A stretch of DNA of 64,000 bases from Streptomyces flavidovirens DSM 40150 (GCF_000429085.1 NZ_AUBE01000007.1:310001-374000); one strand, 5' to 3'; counted from the first letter of the stretch, positions 25,254-34,794 are shown. Made by a program: numbers and translations. The notes: generated by a model not told the origin, from the sequence alone.

Positions 25254-25724
25254 ATGAAGGCCGTCATCGTGTGCGCCTCCGTGTCGCACGGCAATACGCG
25301 TCGTGTCGCCGACACCATGGCCCCGCTACTGGGCGCGAAGGTCGTCGTACCAGAGGAGGCCGACCCGGAGGAGCTGGCCGGCGCCGACCTCGTGGGCTTC
25401 GGCTCGGGCGTTTTCTACAGCAGGCTCGCCCCCCGCCTGACCGACTTCGTCAAGGCACTTCCCACCGGGCGGGGCCGGGCGTTCGTGTTCGCCACCAGTG
25501 GGCTCCCCGAGATCCCGCTGGCGCCTTTTACCCGCCCGCTGGTGCAGCTCCTCGAAGGCAAGGGCTTCGAGGTGGCCGGGAGCTTCTCGTGCCGGGCGTT
25601 CGACACCTGGGCACCCTTCAAGCTCGTCGGCGGTATCAACAAGCAGCGGCCGAACATGGAGGATCTGGCCGCCGCGCGGGCGTTCGCCGAGCGACTGCGG
25701 GACGAGAGAGGGCCGGTGTCCTGA
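25254..25724 (+). CDS. Flavodoxin-domain protein
   Basis: The 156-residue protein has the flavodoxin phosphate-binding loop SVSHGNTRRVADTMAP and the isoalloxazine-loop strand LVGFGSGVFYSRLAP, then RAFVFATSGLPE. It is a small electron carrier or quinone reductase that binds FMN. ATG at 25254 is preferred because AGAGAAGGG lies 8 nt upstream; GTG two codons earlier is possible. The gene is divergent from the pectate-lyase gene. Confidence 0.85.
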   Translation: MKAVIVCASVSHGNTRRVADTMAPLLGAKVVVPEEADPEELAGADLVGFGSGVFYSRLAPRLTDFVKALPTGRGRAFVFATSGLPEIPLAPFTRPLVQLLEGKGFEVAGSFSCRAFDTWAPFKLVGGINKQRPNMEDLAAARAFAERLRDERGPVS

Positions 25725-25884
25725 TCGGTTGTCCAACGTCTACTTGCCCGGGCCCTCGCTCTTCCGCCGCCCACTCATCTCTTTGGGTGATCGGCCGCGC
25801 TGGGGCGGGCGTTGTGGCCACGGGCGCACCCACACTGTCGGGAGGGAACGTTCGGGTTCTCGTCCGATGAAGGAGGCGCGGACC

Positions 25885-26208
25885 ATGAAGTGGGTACTGC
25901 TGGCCGGAGCGATCCTGGCGGAGGTGACGGGGACGGTGTCGCTGCGCCTGTCGGAGGGCTTCTCCAAAGTCGTGCCGACCGTCGTGGTGGTGGTGGGGTA
26001 CGTGACGGCGTTCGTGCTGCTGTCACTGGTGCTCAAGCAAGGCATGCCGATCGGGATCGCCTACGGAATCTGGGCGGCCGTGGGTGTGGCGCTGGTGGCA
26101 CTGGCCGGCGCGGTGCTCTTCGGGGACGGGCTGACGGGAGTGCAGATCGGGGGCCTGGTACTGGTGGCGGGGGGCGTGATGGCGCTGGAGATGGGCGGTG
26201 CCCATTAA
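25885..26208 (+). CDS. Small multidrug resistance (SMR) efflux protein
   Basis: The 107-residue protein has four membrane helices and the conserved membrane glutamate in LLAGAILAEVTGTVSLRLSEGF, matching EmrE-type pumps (Glu in helix 1), plus GIAYGIWAAVGVALVAL in helix 3 and GGLVLVAGGVMALEM in helix 4. It would exchange protons for cationic drugs or guanidinium-type compounds as a dimer. AAGGAGG is well placed before the ATG. Confidence 0.9.
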   Translation: MKWVLLAGAILAEVTGTVSLRLSEGFSKVVPTVVVVVGYVTAFVLLSLVLKQGMPIGIAYGIWAAVGVALVALAGAVLFGDGLTGVQIGGLVLVAGGVMALEMGGAH

Positions 26209-26306
26209 CCGCGCCCGAAGGGCCGGGGTGAACGCGCCTGAGCAGCTCAAAGGTAAATGGTTCAGCACTGTCCGGAACTGGCACGCGAGCGTCCTGCGAG
26301 GAATCC

Positions 26307-27341
26307 ATGAGTGACACGTCTCCCGGCCCGCAACACGTACCGGCAATCGACCGTCTGCTGCAGATCGCCACTGGTTTCATGGCGTCGAAGGTCCTCCTCG
26401 TTGCCGCAAGCCTCGGCCTCTTCACCGAACTCGCCGCAGGCCCGTTGCGCGGCGAGGAACTGCGCGCCCGGCTGAGGCTGCACCCCCGCTCCGCCCGTGA
26501 CTTCTTCGACACCCTCGTCGCTCTGGGCGTCCTGGAGCGCACCAACGGCGCGTACGCGAACACTCCCGCCACCGCCCAGTACCTCGTCCGCGGCAAGTCC
26601 GCCTACCTGGGCGGTCTCCTGGAGATGAGCGACGCCAGGATGTACGAGCTCTGGGGGAGGCTCGACGAGGGCCTGCGCACCGGAGACCCGCAGAACGAGA
26701 TCAGGACCGGCGAAGAGGGCATTTACGCGACCCTCTACGACGACCCCGACCGCCTCGACGCGTTCCAGCAGGCCATGACCGGCCTTTCCATGCGCTCCGC
26801 ACATGCCCTGGCCGAGGCGATCGACTGGTCTCCCTACCGCACCGTCGCCGATATCGGCTGCGCCGAGGGCACCGTGCTGACACACCTGCTCGAGCGCCAT
26901 CCCCATCTGCGCGGCACTGGCTTCGACCTGGCCGCCGTCCGTCCCAGCTTCCAGCGCCGACACGAGGAGTCCGGGCTCGGCGACCGGCTCGCGTTCCGCG
27001 CCGGTGACTTCTTCGCCGAGCCGCTACCGCAGGCCGATGTGCTGGTTTTCGGGCACATCCTCAGCAACTGGGCCCTGCCCAGGGCGAAGACACTGCTGCG
27101 CAAGGCGCACGAAGCACTGCCGGAGGGCGGCATCGTGGTCATCTACGAGACGCTCATCGATGATGAGCGCCGGGAAAACGTGCCCGGCCTGCTCATGAGC
27201 CTCACCATGCTCCTGGAGACGCCCGGCGGCTTCGAGTACACCGGCGCGGACTGCCGCGAGTGGCTGGCGGACGCCGGGTTCCGCGAGAGCCGGGTGCAGT
27301 ACCTGGCGGGGCCGGAGTCAATGGTGATCGCCACGAAGTGA
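26307..27341 (+). CDS. SAM-dependent O-methyltransferase
   Basis: The 344-residue protein has the winged-helix dimerisation domain of natural-product O-methyltransferases (MASKVLLVAASLGLFTELAAGPLRGEELRARL...RDFFDTLVALGVLER) and a class I SAM domain: VADIGCAEGTVLTHLLERHP (motif I), GDFFAEPLPQADVLVFGHILSNW and LLMSLTMLLETPGG. GAGGAA lies 5-6 nt upstream. It converges on an imine-reductase-like gene and lies upstream of the VioB-like trio; it may methylate the product of that cluster, an inference from proximity only. Confidence 0.85.
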   Translation: MSDTSPGPQHVPAIDRLLQIATGFMASKVLLVAASLGLFTELAAGPLRGEELRARLRLHPRSARDFFDTLVALGVLERTNGAYANTPATAQYLVRGKSAYLGGLLEMSDARMYELWGRLDEGLRTGDPQNEIRTGEEGIYATLYDDPDRLDAFQQAMTGLSMRSAHALAEAIDWSPYRTVADIGCAEGTVLTHLLERHPHLRGTGFDLAAVRPSFQRRHEESGLGDRLAFRAGDFFAEPLPQADVLVFGHILSNWALPRAKTLLRKAHEALPEGGIVVIYETLIDDERRENVPGLLMSLTMLLETPGGFEYTGADCREWLADAGFRESRVQYLAGPESMVIATK

Positions 27342-27346
27342 CGGCC

Positions 27347-28234
27347 TCATGTGGGGTTGCCGTCCTTGCGGATGAACTCGACCAGGCGTGCGTAGCTGTC
27401 GTTGCCGTGTCCGGCCGTGATGGCCCGTCCGGTCAGTTCCGTGAAGAGTTCGGGGAGGCCGGACACCACCCCACGCAGTTCGCTCGCGTGGGCAAGGATG
27501 TTCATCGTCCTGTGGTGCAGGTGAAGAGTGAACTCGCCACCCGGATAGTCCCCGCGGTCGACGTGTGGGGCGTAGGTACTCATGAAGGCGCCGACCGTCT
27601 TCATCCACCGGTTGGCCACATCCGTGAATGCCGTCGCCGTTACGTTGCCGCCGGGCCCGTCGGCGCCCATGAGTGCCACTCCGTGCAGCCAGCCGGTCAG
27701 CGTGCCCCACATCAGCCCCAGCAGCGCGGTGTCGTACACGGAGGCCATCGCGGCGTCGGTGCCCAGGATCATGGGGTCGCCCAGGGCGCGGAGTGTCCCG
27801 CGGCTGCCGTCGAAGGCGGCTCGCGAGCCGCTGTAGAGCTGCAGGTAGTCCGGTTTGCCGATGCCGGAGGGAGTAGTCATGATCACGCCGTCGAGGTACT
27901 CGGCGCCGTGCCGCTGCGCCCAGTCGGCCGTCTCCCGTGCGTGCACCGGCGACCCCGAGGTGAGGTTGACGACCGTACGGTCGGCAAGTTCGCCGGCCAG
28001 AGGGTCAAGGACCTCGTGGACGGCTTCGTACGTCGCCAGACAGACCACGACCAGCGGGCTCGCGGCGACGGCCTCGGCGGCCGACGCCACCTCTGTGGCA
28101 CCCTCTCCGGCCAGGGCGCCGCCCTTCCCGGACGTGCGGTTCCAGACGGTCGTCCGGTGGCCGGCCGCCAGGAACGCGCCTGCCAGCGCGGCGCCCATCG
28201 GCCCAAGACCCAGGACCGTCACCTTGGCACCCAT
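27347..28234 (-). CDS. NADPH-dependent imine-reductase-like / 6-phosphogluconate-dehydrogenase-type oxidoreductase
   Basis: The 295-residue protein starts with the Rossmann motif VLGLGPMGAALAGAFLAAGHRTTVWNRT, which is the pattern of bacterial imine reductases and related beta-hydroxyacid dehydrogenases. The length and the C-terminal helical part (LGLMWGTLTGWLHGVALMGADG) fit the imine reductase group. AGGGGG precedes the ATG; a longer frame to 28348 has no ribosome site. It is divergent from the flavin amine oxidase, whose product is an imine, so it could act on an imine or pyrroline intermediate of the adjacent cluster. Confidence 0.8.
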   Translation of the reverse strand: MGAKVTVLGLGPMGAALAGAFLAAGHRTTVWNRTSGKGGALAGEGATEVASAAEAVAASPLVVVCLATYEAVHEVLDPLAGELADRTVVNLTSGSPVHARETADWAQRHGAEYLDGVIMTTPSGIGKPDYLQLYSGSRAAFDGSRGTLRALGDPMILGTDAAMASVYDTALLGLMWGTLTGWLHGVALMGADGPGGNVTATAFTDVANRWMKTVGAFMSTYAPHVDRGDYPGGEFTLHLHHRTMNILAHASELRGVVSGLPELFTELTGRAITAGHGNDSYARLVEFIRKDGNPT

Positions 28235-28533
28235 AATTCCCCCTGCCTCACGAGTGTCTGTGATCTGCCGACTGTGATCCGCCGGCCGTTTTCTGCTGGT
28301 CAGGCTTTGCTGGTCAGGCGTCTGAACTCTCAAGCGTAAGGGGGGCAATGTGTCATTGGATGCCCTATCGCCGAAGTTATCACCCGAAGGGTGGATTTAA
28401 GACTTCAGGCCGTCCATGACGGGCAGCATCAAGGCTGATCGAGATCGCGGAACGGGCCATGGCAGGAGGGGGACTTGGAGAGCCGGCCGCGATCTCGTAC
28501 GACGGTGCGTGAATCACCGGAGGCGGAGATGCG

Positions 28534-30063
28534 ATGGCCGAGATTCCACACGCAAGGCACACCCTTCGACTCGATGAAACACGGCCCGGCGGTGCTCGCG
28601 TCCTCGTGCTCGGAGCCGGAATGGCAGGTCTCGTCGCGGCGCACGAGCTGGAGCGCAGTGGCCACCGGGTAGAGGTACTCGAGGGCAGCACACGCATCGG
28701 CGGCCGTGTGTACACGCACCGTTTCGGCACCGGACCGGATGGGCCGAGTGCGGAACTGGGCGCCATGCGCATCCCCGCCGACCATCAACTCACGCTGGAG
28801 TACGTCCGGTTACTGGGGCTTGAGGGGGATCTCCGCCCCTTCGCGACGCTGCTGTCGGAGGAGAACGCGTACTTGCGGACCGCCGCCGGGCTCGTGCGGA
28901 TCCGCGACGCCGCCCGGCCGCTGTGCGAGGACTTCCGGCGCGAACTGGAAATCCACCGGCCCGGACTGTGCCCCACCCACGAGGTCATGGTCTTCGCCGC
29001 GTGGCTGACGGCCATCATCGACGCCATTGCCCCGCCCGACCTGCGCGCGGCGCTTCGCGAGGATCTGCGCGGCCAGCTCCTCGACCTCGTCGCGTGCGTC
29101 GATCTGATGCCGCACCTGCGCGGCGCGGCCGGGGACCGGGTCAGTCTGCATTCGCTTTTCTCCGCCCACCCGGGCCTGCGCGTGGGGCTCAGCCCACGGC
29201 TCAACAGCTTCCTGGACGACATCCTCGCCGAGACCAGCCCGGCGCTGCTGCGGCTTCACGGCGGCATGGACCGGCTCCCGCACAGGCTGGCGGAACGGCT
29301 CGCGGGCCCGGTGCACCGCGGTCACTTGATCGTGGGCATCCAGGTGCGGCAGCACGACGTTCGAGTCTGGGTGCGCGCGAAGAACCGGACGACAGTGCGA
29401 CACGCCGACTTCGCCGTCTGCGCCCTGCCCTTTCCTTCGCTGTCGCGGATACGCCTGAGCGGCCTGGACGCCGACAAGCTGGCGGTGCTGGACGACGTGG
29501 AATACTGCCCGGCCACCAAGGTGGCCTTCCACTGCCGTGAGCCGTTCTGGCAGGCGTACGGCATCCAGGGCGGGGCCTCGTCCACCGGCGGGCGTATACA
29601 TCAGACCTACTATCCGCCCGTCGACGGTGCCCCGGAGCGCGGGGCCACGCTGCTGGCCAGCTATACGATCGGCGCGGAGGCCACCCGGCTCGGCCGGCTG
29701 CCGAGGCGCCGCCGGCACCACGTCGTCCTGGCTGAACTCAGTGCGGTCCACCCCGAACTGCTGCGGCCCGGCATGGTGCTGGGGGCCGTGAGCATGGCCT
29801 GGGGGAACGGCTCGCCGTGGAGCGTCGGGTGCGCCACGCGCTGGGGCAAAAGCCCCGACGAGTGCGAGAGCGAACGCAAGCGTGCGGCCCGGCCGGTGAG
29901 AAACCGTCTGTTCTTCGCGGGCGAGCACTGCTCAGCGGCCCCCGCGTGGATCGAGGGTGCGATCGCATCGGCCCTGCAGGCCGCGGACGATCTCACCCGC
30001 TTCGGGCCGCACCGCCTGGCGCAGCCCGCATCCGGCCGCCACGACACTGCGGGAGCCCCGTGA
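28534..30063 (+). CDS. Flavin amine oxidase (L-tryptophan oxidase-like, StaO/RebO/VioA type)
   Basis: The 509-residue protein starts with the FAD dinucleotide-binding motif VLVLGAGMAGLVAAHELERSGHRVEVLEG then IGGRVYTH, and ends with the second FAD motif FFAGEHCSAAPAWIEGAIASALQAA. This is the amine-oxidase/L-amino-acid-oxidase layout. The gene overlaps the start of a VioB/StaD-like gene (TGATG at 30061-30065), and the paired enzymes in violacein, rebeccamycin and staurosporine pathways are a tryptophan oxidase and this dimer synthase. It is thus predicted to oxidise an aromatic amino acid, probably tryptophan, to the imino acid. GGAGGCGGAG precedes the ATG. Confidence 0.85.
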   Translation: MAEIPHARHTLRLDETRPGGARVLVLGAGMAGLVAAHELERSGHRVEVLEGSTRIGGRVYTHRFGTGPDGPSAELGAMRIPADHQLTLEYVRLLGLEGDLRPFATLLSEENAYLRTAAGLVRIRDAARPLCEDFRRELEIHRPGLCPTHEVMVFAAWLTAIIDAIAPPDLRAALREDLRGQLLDLVACVDLMPHLRGAAGDRVSLHSLFSAHPGLRVGLSPRLNSFLDDILAETSPALLRLHGGMDRLPHRLAERLAGPVHRGHLIVGIQVRQHDVRVWVRAKNRTTVRHADFAVCALPFPSLSRIRLSGLDADKLAVLDDVEYCPATKVAFHCREPFWQAYGIQGGASSTGGRIHQTYYPPVDGAPERGATLLASYTIGAEATRLGRLPRRRRHHVVLAELSAVHPELLRPGMVLGAVSMAWGNGSPWSVGCATRWGKSPDECESERKRAARPVRNRLFFAGEHCSAAPAWIEGAIASALQAADDLTRFGPHRLAQPASGRHDTAGAP

Positions 30064-33000
30064 TGAGCGTTTTCGACCTGCCGCGGCTGCACTTCGCCGG
30101 AACCGCGACGACCGGGCTGCCGACCGGTCCGCGCTGCGGGCTGATCGACCTCGCCGCCAACCGGGCGCTGACCGACGACGGCCCCTTGCCCAGTGACCGG
30201 CCCGCTGCCGAGTACCACGACTTCCTGCACCCGCGCGGACCGCGCTTCGGCCGCGACGGACAGCCCGAGGCAGAAGGGGAGTTCAGCACCGCAACAGGCT
30301 GGAACTTCAACGGCAACGGGCACTTCCGGCTGGACACCCGGATCATCCGCGCCGAGCTGTCGGACGGTCAGGCCGGTCACGGCGGCGCCCCCACCGATCC
30401 GGTGATCGGCAGCAGTGTCGACGTCTGGGGTCACTACAACCCGTACCTGCGCACCACCGTCAACCGCGCGCGGGTCCTCGACCTCGACCCGGCCTCCCGC
30501 TGGACGGCGGCGCTGATGGTCGGGCGGTTCGGCCTTGGCCGGCGCGGCCGCTCGCACGACGGCGGTTATCTGTTCACCGGCGCTGTCAGCGGCCTCCATC
30601 CGCCACGCTGGGTCGACTTCCACCACATCCGGGATGTCGGAGACCATGTTCTGGCCCCGCAGCTGCGCTACTGCGCGGTCCACCAGTTCGTGGTGGAGCG
30701 AGGCTCCCTGGACTGGCTGCCGGAGGCGGACCGATCGCCCGCCGTGAGCGCCCTGCACGCCGCGTTGCAGTCCGGAGCGGACGGCATCCTGGTGCAGCTC
30801 GCTCTGGACGGCATGGCCTCGCCACGGGTTCCCGACGCGCCCAGCCAGTGGCGGGTCCGGGGGACGGTCGCCCCCTGGCACGCCCACGAGCTGCGCACCT
30901 ACCCGGCCGGACGGCTGCTCGTCCCACTCCCCGGCGCCCCGCTGCACCACCTCACGGTGGAAGTGGCGCGCGGACGTGCCGTGTTCAACATGGTCTCCGC
31001 CGTGGCTTACGCCTCCCGGGCACCGCAACCGGGGCCCGGCCCGCTGCACCGGCTCGGGCCACCGCTGGACGCCGGCGAGCTGGAGCTGCGTACGGTCGGT
31101 CGTGACCGTCTGGTCGCCAGGGTGCCGTCGAACGCCTACCCCGCCGACGCGACGTGCGGGATGGTCACCGTGCCCGCCGAACCCGGCTGGCAGGAGGCCG
31201 GGGAGCACGCGCTGTATCTGACCGGCGTCGGCGCCTCGGGCAGCCGGGAGACGCTGCTGACCGAGCGGGAGACCAACATCCAGACGGATGAGGCGCTGCT
31301 GGTTCTGCATCACCGCGACCGGACGCACGGACGTGACCACGCCGTGGAGGTGCCGCTGCGTGTCTACGTGCGCGGCCGGCCTGCGAGCGCCGGGAAGGTG
31401 TACGTACGGCAGTACTTCAACCCCCGTGCCCTGCCCGGCGACAGCACGGCGGGCGGGCCCGCGGCGCGCTGCGGTGACGCGGTGATCCTCGGTATGCGCG
31501 GGGAGACATGGGCCCCCGAATGCGTGGTGGAGACCGACGAGCACGGGCACGGGCTCCTCACCCTGCGCGGTGAGCGCGCGGGCACCTGCCGCGTCCTGCT
31601 CTGCGCCGACCCGGCCGACGTGCCTCCCGCCGATCCGCGCGCGCCGGGCTCGGCCTGGAAGGCGTACGACGACGAGGACGCGCTCGGCTACTGGGCGGGG
31701 GCCGCCTCTCTCGCCGTGCGGGTCCTGCCCGATGACTGGTATCTGGACGATGTGCCACGCGGCGAGGTCGACTTCGAACTCGTGCACCGGGAGGTCTTCG
31801 CCTATTACGAGCACATCTCCTCCTTCATGCGCTCGGAGGTCTTCAGCCTCGCTGACCGCTGCAAGGTGGAGACCTACGCCGAGCTGATCTGGCAGATGTG
31901 CGATCCGGCGAACAAGCCGAAGACGTACTACATGCCGCCGACCCGCGATCTGTCCGACCCCAAGGCCCGGCTGCTGCTGGCGTATCTGCGCAACATCCAG
32001 GCACGCGTCCGGCCACCGGTGACCGCACCGGGCCCGCCGGCGGCGCGGCCTGCGATCACCACGCGCGGCGAGCTGTGGGCCGCGCTGAAGCAGGCGGCCG
32101 CGCTGGAGCTGTCGGTGGCGCTCCAGTACCTGTACGCGGCCTTCTCCGTACCGACGCATGGGGCAGGGCTCACGTACGTGCGCCGGGGCCAGTGGACGTC
32201 GGCGCAGCTCGAACTGGCCTGCGGCGGGGGCGGGGCGACGCTGCATGACGGGATGCGTGGCAGCCTGCTGACCGTGGCCCGCGAGGAGATGATCCACTTC
32301 CTGCTGGTCAACAACATCATCATGGCGATGGGGGAGCCGTTCCACATCCCGGCGATCGACTTCGCCACGCTCAACCAGAAGCTGCCGGTCCCGCTGGACT
32401 TCGCGCTGGAGCCGCTGAGTGCCGGCAGCGTGCAGCGTTACGTCGCCCTGGAGCAGCCGGCGGCACTCACCCCGGAGATCCGGCGGGGCTCCCGTCCCAC
32501 CCGGGAGCGGGCAGCGGGCTTCACCTGGGGATCGGTCAGCGAACTGTACGCGGGGGTGCGCGAAGGGCTGCAGCGCGTCCCGGACCTGTTTCTGGTGGAG
32601 AAGGGGCGCGGCGGCGGTGAACACCATCTTTTCCTGCGGGAGTCGGTCAACCGGAACCATCCGGACTATCAGCTGGAGGTCGACGACCTGTCGAGCGCCC
32701 TGTTCGCCGTCGACCTCATCACCGAGCAGGGCGAAGGCGGACCGGCCAGGGCTGGAGGGTCGGCCAGGGCTGGAGGGCCGGCCACGGCTGGAGGGCCGGC
32801 CGCCGACGCCTCCTCGGAGATGTCGCACTTCGAGACGTTCCTGCGGATCGGCGAGCTACTGGCCACCGAGCGCGTGCCCGGCCCGTACGGGCGGCACGTG
32901 CCATGGAGCCCCGCTTACCCGGTGCTGCGTAACCCGACGCTGAAGGCGGGCGACGGGGCGAGGACCGCCATCACCGACCCCGAGGCCCGGACCGTAGCAG

Positions 33001-33371
33001 CCCTGTTCAACCGCTCGTACCACCTGATGCTCCAGCTGATGGCACAGCATTTCGGCGAGAGCCCGGACGCCAGCCTGCGGCGCTCGAAGCTCATGAACGC
33101 CTCCATCGACGTGATGACCGGCATGATGCGCCCGCTCGCGGAGCTGCTCGTCACCATGGACTCGGGGCGGCGCGGCAGAACAGCGGGGCCGACGTTCGAG
33201 CTGGACGTGGTGCCCGCCGCCTGCCCGCGCCCCGATGTGGCGCGCCGCTCCCTCGCACTGCGTTTCGCGCATCTCGCGACGGCGGCACGCAGGTGCGCTT
33301 CCGTGCCCCGGCAGGTCGGCGACCTCATGGCGTTCTACGCCGACTTCTTCCAGCGCGCGGACAGTACGTGA
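30063..33371 (+). CDS. Imino-acid dimer synthase (VioB/StaD/RebD-like)
   Basis: The 1102-residue protein begins FDLPRLHFAGTATTGLPTGPRCG, as in VioB and the chromopyrrolate synthases RebD/StaD, and matches them in size. The C-terminal half carries a ferritin-like domain at about 660-800: LELSVALQYLYAAFS and EEMIHFLLVNNIIMAMGEPFHIP, whose Glu and E-x2-H residues fit iron or haem-related chemistry. The family joins two oxidised tryptophans to an imine dimer or chromopyrrolic acid. Both ends overlap neighbours (TGATG), so the trio is one transcript. An in-frame 18-bp tandem repeat occurs at residues about 895-912. The actual amino-acid substrate is not proved. Confidence 0.87.
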   Translation: MSVFDLPRLHFAGTATTGLPTGPRCGLIDLAANRALTDDGPLPSDRPAAEYHDFLHPRGPRFGRDGQPEAEGEFSTATGWNFNGNGHFRLDTRIIRAELSDGQAGHGGAPTDPVIGSSVDVWGHYNPYLRTTVNRARVLDLDPASRWTAALMVGRFGLGRRGRSHDGGYLFTGAVSGLHPPRWVDFHHIRDVGDHVLAPQLRYCAVHQFVVERGSLDWLPEADRSPAVSALHAALQSGADGILVQLALDGMASPRVPDAPSQWRVRGTVAPWHAHELRTYPAGRLLVPLPGAPLHHLTVEVARGRAVFNMVSAVAYASRAPQPGPGPLHRLGPPLDAGELELRTVGRDRLVARVPSNAYPADATCGMVTVPAEPGWQEAGEHALYLTGVGASGSRETLLTERETNIQTDEALLVLHHRDRTHGRDHAVEVPLRVYVRGRPASAGKVYVRQYFNPRALPGDSTAGGPAARCGDAVILGMRGETWAPECVVETDEHGHGLLTLRGERAGTCRVLLCADPADVPPADPRAPGSAWKAYDDEDALGYWAGAASLAVRVLPDDWYLDDVPRGEVDFELVHREVFAYYEHISSFMRSEVFSLADRCKVETYAELIWQMCDPANKPKTYYMPPTRDLSDPKARLLLAYLRNIQARVRPPVTAPGPPAARPAITTRGELWAALKQAAALELSVALQYLYAAFSVPTHGAGLTYVRRGQWTSAQLELACGGGGATLHDGMRGSLLTVAREEMIHFLLVNNIIMAMGEPFHIPAIDFATLNQKLPVPLDFALEPLSAGSVQRYVALEQPAALTPEIRRGSRPTRERAAGFTWGSVSELYAGVREGLQRVPDLFLVEKGRGGGEHHLFLRESVNRNHPDYQLEVDDLSSALFAVDLITEQGEGGPARAGGSARAGGPATAGGPAADASSEMSHFETFLRIGELLATERVPGPYGRHVPWSPAYPVLRNPTLKAGDGARTAITDPEARTVAALFNRSYHLMLQLMAQHFGESPDASLRRSKLMNASIDVMTGMMRPLAELLVTMDSGRRGRTAGPTFELDVVPAACPRPDVARRSLALRFAHLATAARRCASVPRQVGDLMAFYADFFQRADST
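32744..32797 (+). repeat. In-frame 18-bp tandem repeat in the dimer-synthase gene
   Basis: Three nearly identical 18-bp units, each GGCC[A]GGGCTGGAGGG[T/C]C, encode PARAGG, SARAGG and PATAGG. The unit length is a multiple of three, so copy-number changes do not break the frame. It lies between the ferritin-like domain and the C-terminal region. Confidence 0.85.
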
Positions 33372-33403
33372 TGCGCGGATGCGCGGATGCGAGGTGCAGC
33401 ACC

Positions 33404-34621
33404 ATGACCACACGGACACCGGGGCCGTTCCGTACGGCGGATGTCCCCCTCATGGACCCGTACTCCTACTACCGCCGTTACCGTGAGAGCGACCCGGTAC
33501 ACCTCGGCGCGAACGGCTCCTGGTACGTCTTCCGGCACAGCGACGTGGTGCGCATCCTTGCCGACCGACGCTACGTACGCGGACCGCAGCCGGTCCGAAT
33601 CCCTCCCGACTGCCCGCATCTGAGGCGTACCACGGCCAACTGGATGGTCTTCATGGATCCACCGCGACACACCCGAGTACGCACGCTGGTGGCCAGAAGT
33701 CTCACCCCGCGCATCGTGGAGGGGCTGCGTCCGCGCATCCGGCGGCTGGCGGCGTCACTCGTCACCGCGCTCGGCGAGGAGGGTGAGGCCGATCTGGTCG
33801 ACCGTCTGGCCGCGCCGTTCCCGCTGCTTGTCATCAGCGAACTGCTGGGCGTGCGGCAGGAGGAGCGTACGTGGTTCCGCGCACGCGCGCTGGACCTCCA
33901 GCAGGCTACCGGCTCACGCGTCGCCCGCAGGGCCGACGGTTTCGCTGTGGCGGAGGTGGCGGCCCGCGAGCTCGACGCCTACTTCCGCGCGGAGCTGGCA
34001 CGGCGCAGGGCACGGCCGGCCCGTACAGATCTCATCGGGGCCATGCTGGAACACAGCGAGGCGACGTCGGCCGACGACGACACACTGGTCGGCACCTGCA
34101 TCCACCTCCTGACCGCGGGGCACGAGACCACCACGCATCTGCTGAGCAAGGGCCTGCTTGCCCTGTTCGCCCACCCCGGCCAGTTCGCGACGCTGCGCGC
34201 TCGGCCGGCACTGATGGTGAACGCCTTGGAGGAGCTGGTCCGTTACGACTCACCGGTGCAGATGATCACCCGGTGGGCCGCAGAGGACACACGGGTGGGA
34301 GGACGCACGATCCCCGGCGGCAGCCGCGTCGTCCTCGTACTGGGCTCGGCCAACCGCGACCCCGAGCGTTTCCCGGACCCCGACCGCCTGGACCTCACCC
34401 GAGACGCACTACGTCACAGCGGCTTCGGCTTCGGCAGCCATTACTGCGTGGGCGCTCCACTGGCCCGTGTGGAGGCAGAGACCGCTCTCACGGAACTCCT
34501 GCACCGGCTGCCCCGACTTGCCTTGTCCAACGAGCCGGTGCGCTACGGGGATGACCTGGTGTTCCACGGACCGGATCGGATGATGGTGCGGACGGGGACG
34601 GGGACGGGGACTGGGACGTGA
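33404..34621 (+). CDS. Cytochrome P450
   Basis: The 405-residue protein has the I-helix LLTAGHETTTHLLSKG, the K-helix EELVRYDSPVQ and the haem-binding loop FGFGSHYCVGAPLAR (Cys ligand near residue 348). ATG at 33404 is preferred because GAGGTG lies 9 nt before it; the in-frame ATG at 33371 overlaps the upstream stop. It closes the amine oxidase/dimer synthase operon. In bisindole pathways P450s such as StaP and RebP carry out aryl coupling and oxidative decarboxylation; a similar late oxidation is likely. The C-terminus ends in a (GT)4 tail from a 6-bp DNA repeat. Confidence 0.9.
   Translation: MTTRTPGPFRTADVPLMDPYSYYRRYRESDPVHLGANGSWYVFRHSDVVRILADRRYVRGPQPVRIPPDCPHLRRTTANWMVFMDPPRHTRVRTLVARSLTPRIVEGLRPRIRRLAASLVTALGEEGEADLVDRLAAPFPLLVISELLGVRQEERTWFRARALDLQQATGSRVARRADGFAVAEVAARELDAYFRAELARRRARPARTDLIGAMLEHSEATSADDDTLVGTCIHLLTAGHETTTHLLSKGLLALFAHPGQFATLRARPALMVNALEELVRYDSPVQMITRWAAEDTRVGGRTIPGGSRVVLVLGSANRDPERFPDPDRLDLTRDALRHSGFGFGSHYCVGAPLARVEAETALTELLHRLPRLALSNEPVRYGDDLVFHGPDRMMVRTGTGTGTGT
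34591..34617 (+). repeat. 6-bp tandem repeat at P450 3' end
   Basis: Units of GGGGAC-type repeat about four times and encode the Gly-Thr tail of the P450. Such runs slip easily, so the exact C-terminus may vary. Confidence 0.7.
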
Positions 34622-34794
34622 TCCGCGGTGACGGACATCGGCGAGCCCGCGACGGGCCGTACCGTACCTCGGTTGCCTCACTATGGGTTACCAGAACCCG
34701 TCGCAGGCGATACGTCCTGTAGTCGGCGGACCGGTGTGGAAAAGAAAGCGCCATCGGGGATCGCCGGGTCATGAGAGAAGGTGGGTTGGCTGGC

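Noticed and set aside
29661..32828. A 1055-residue open frame on the minus strand opposite the amine-oxidase and dimer-synthase genes
   Set aside because: It is a mirror of GC-rich codons in real genes on the other strand; it has no start signal or recognisable domain.
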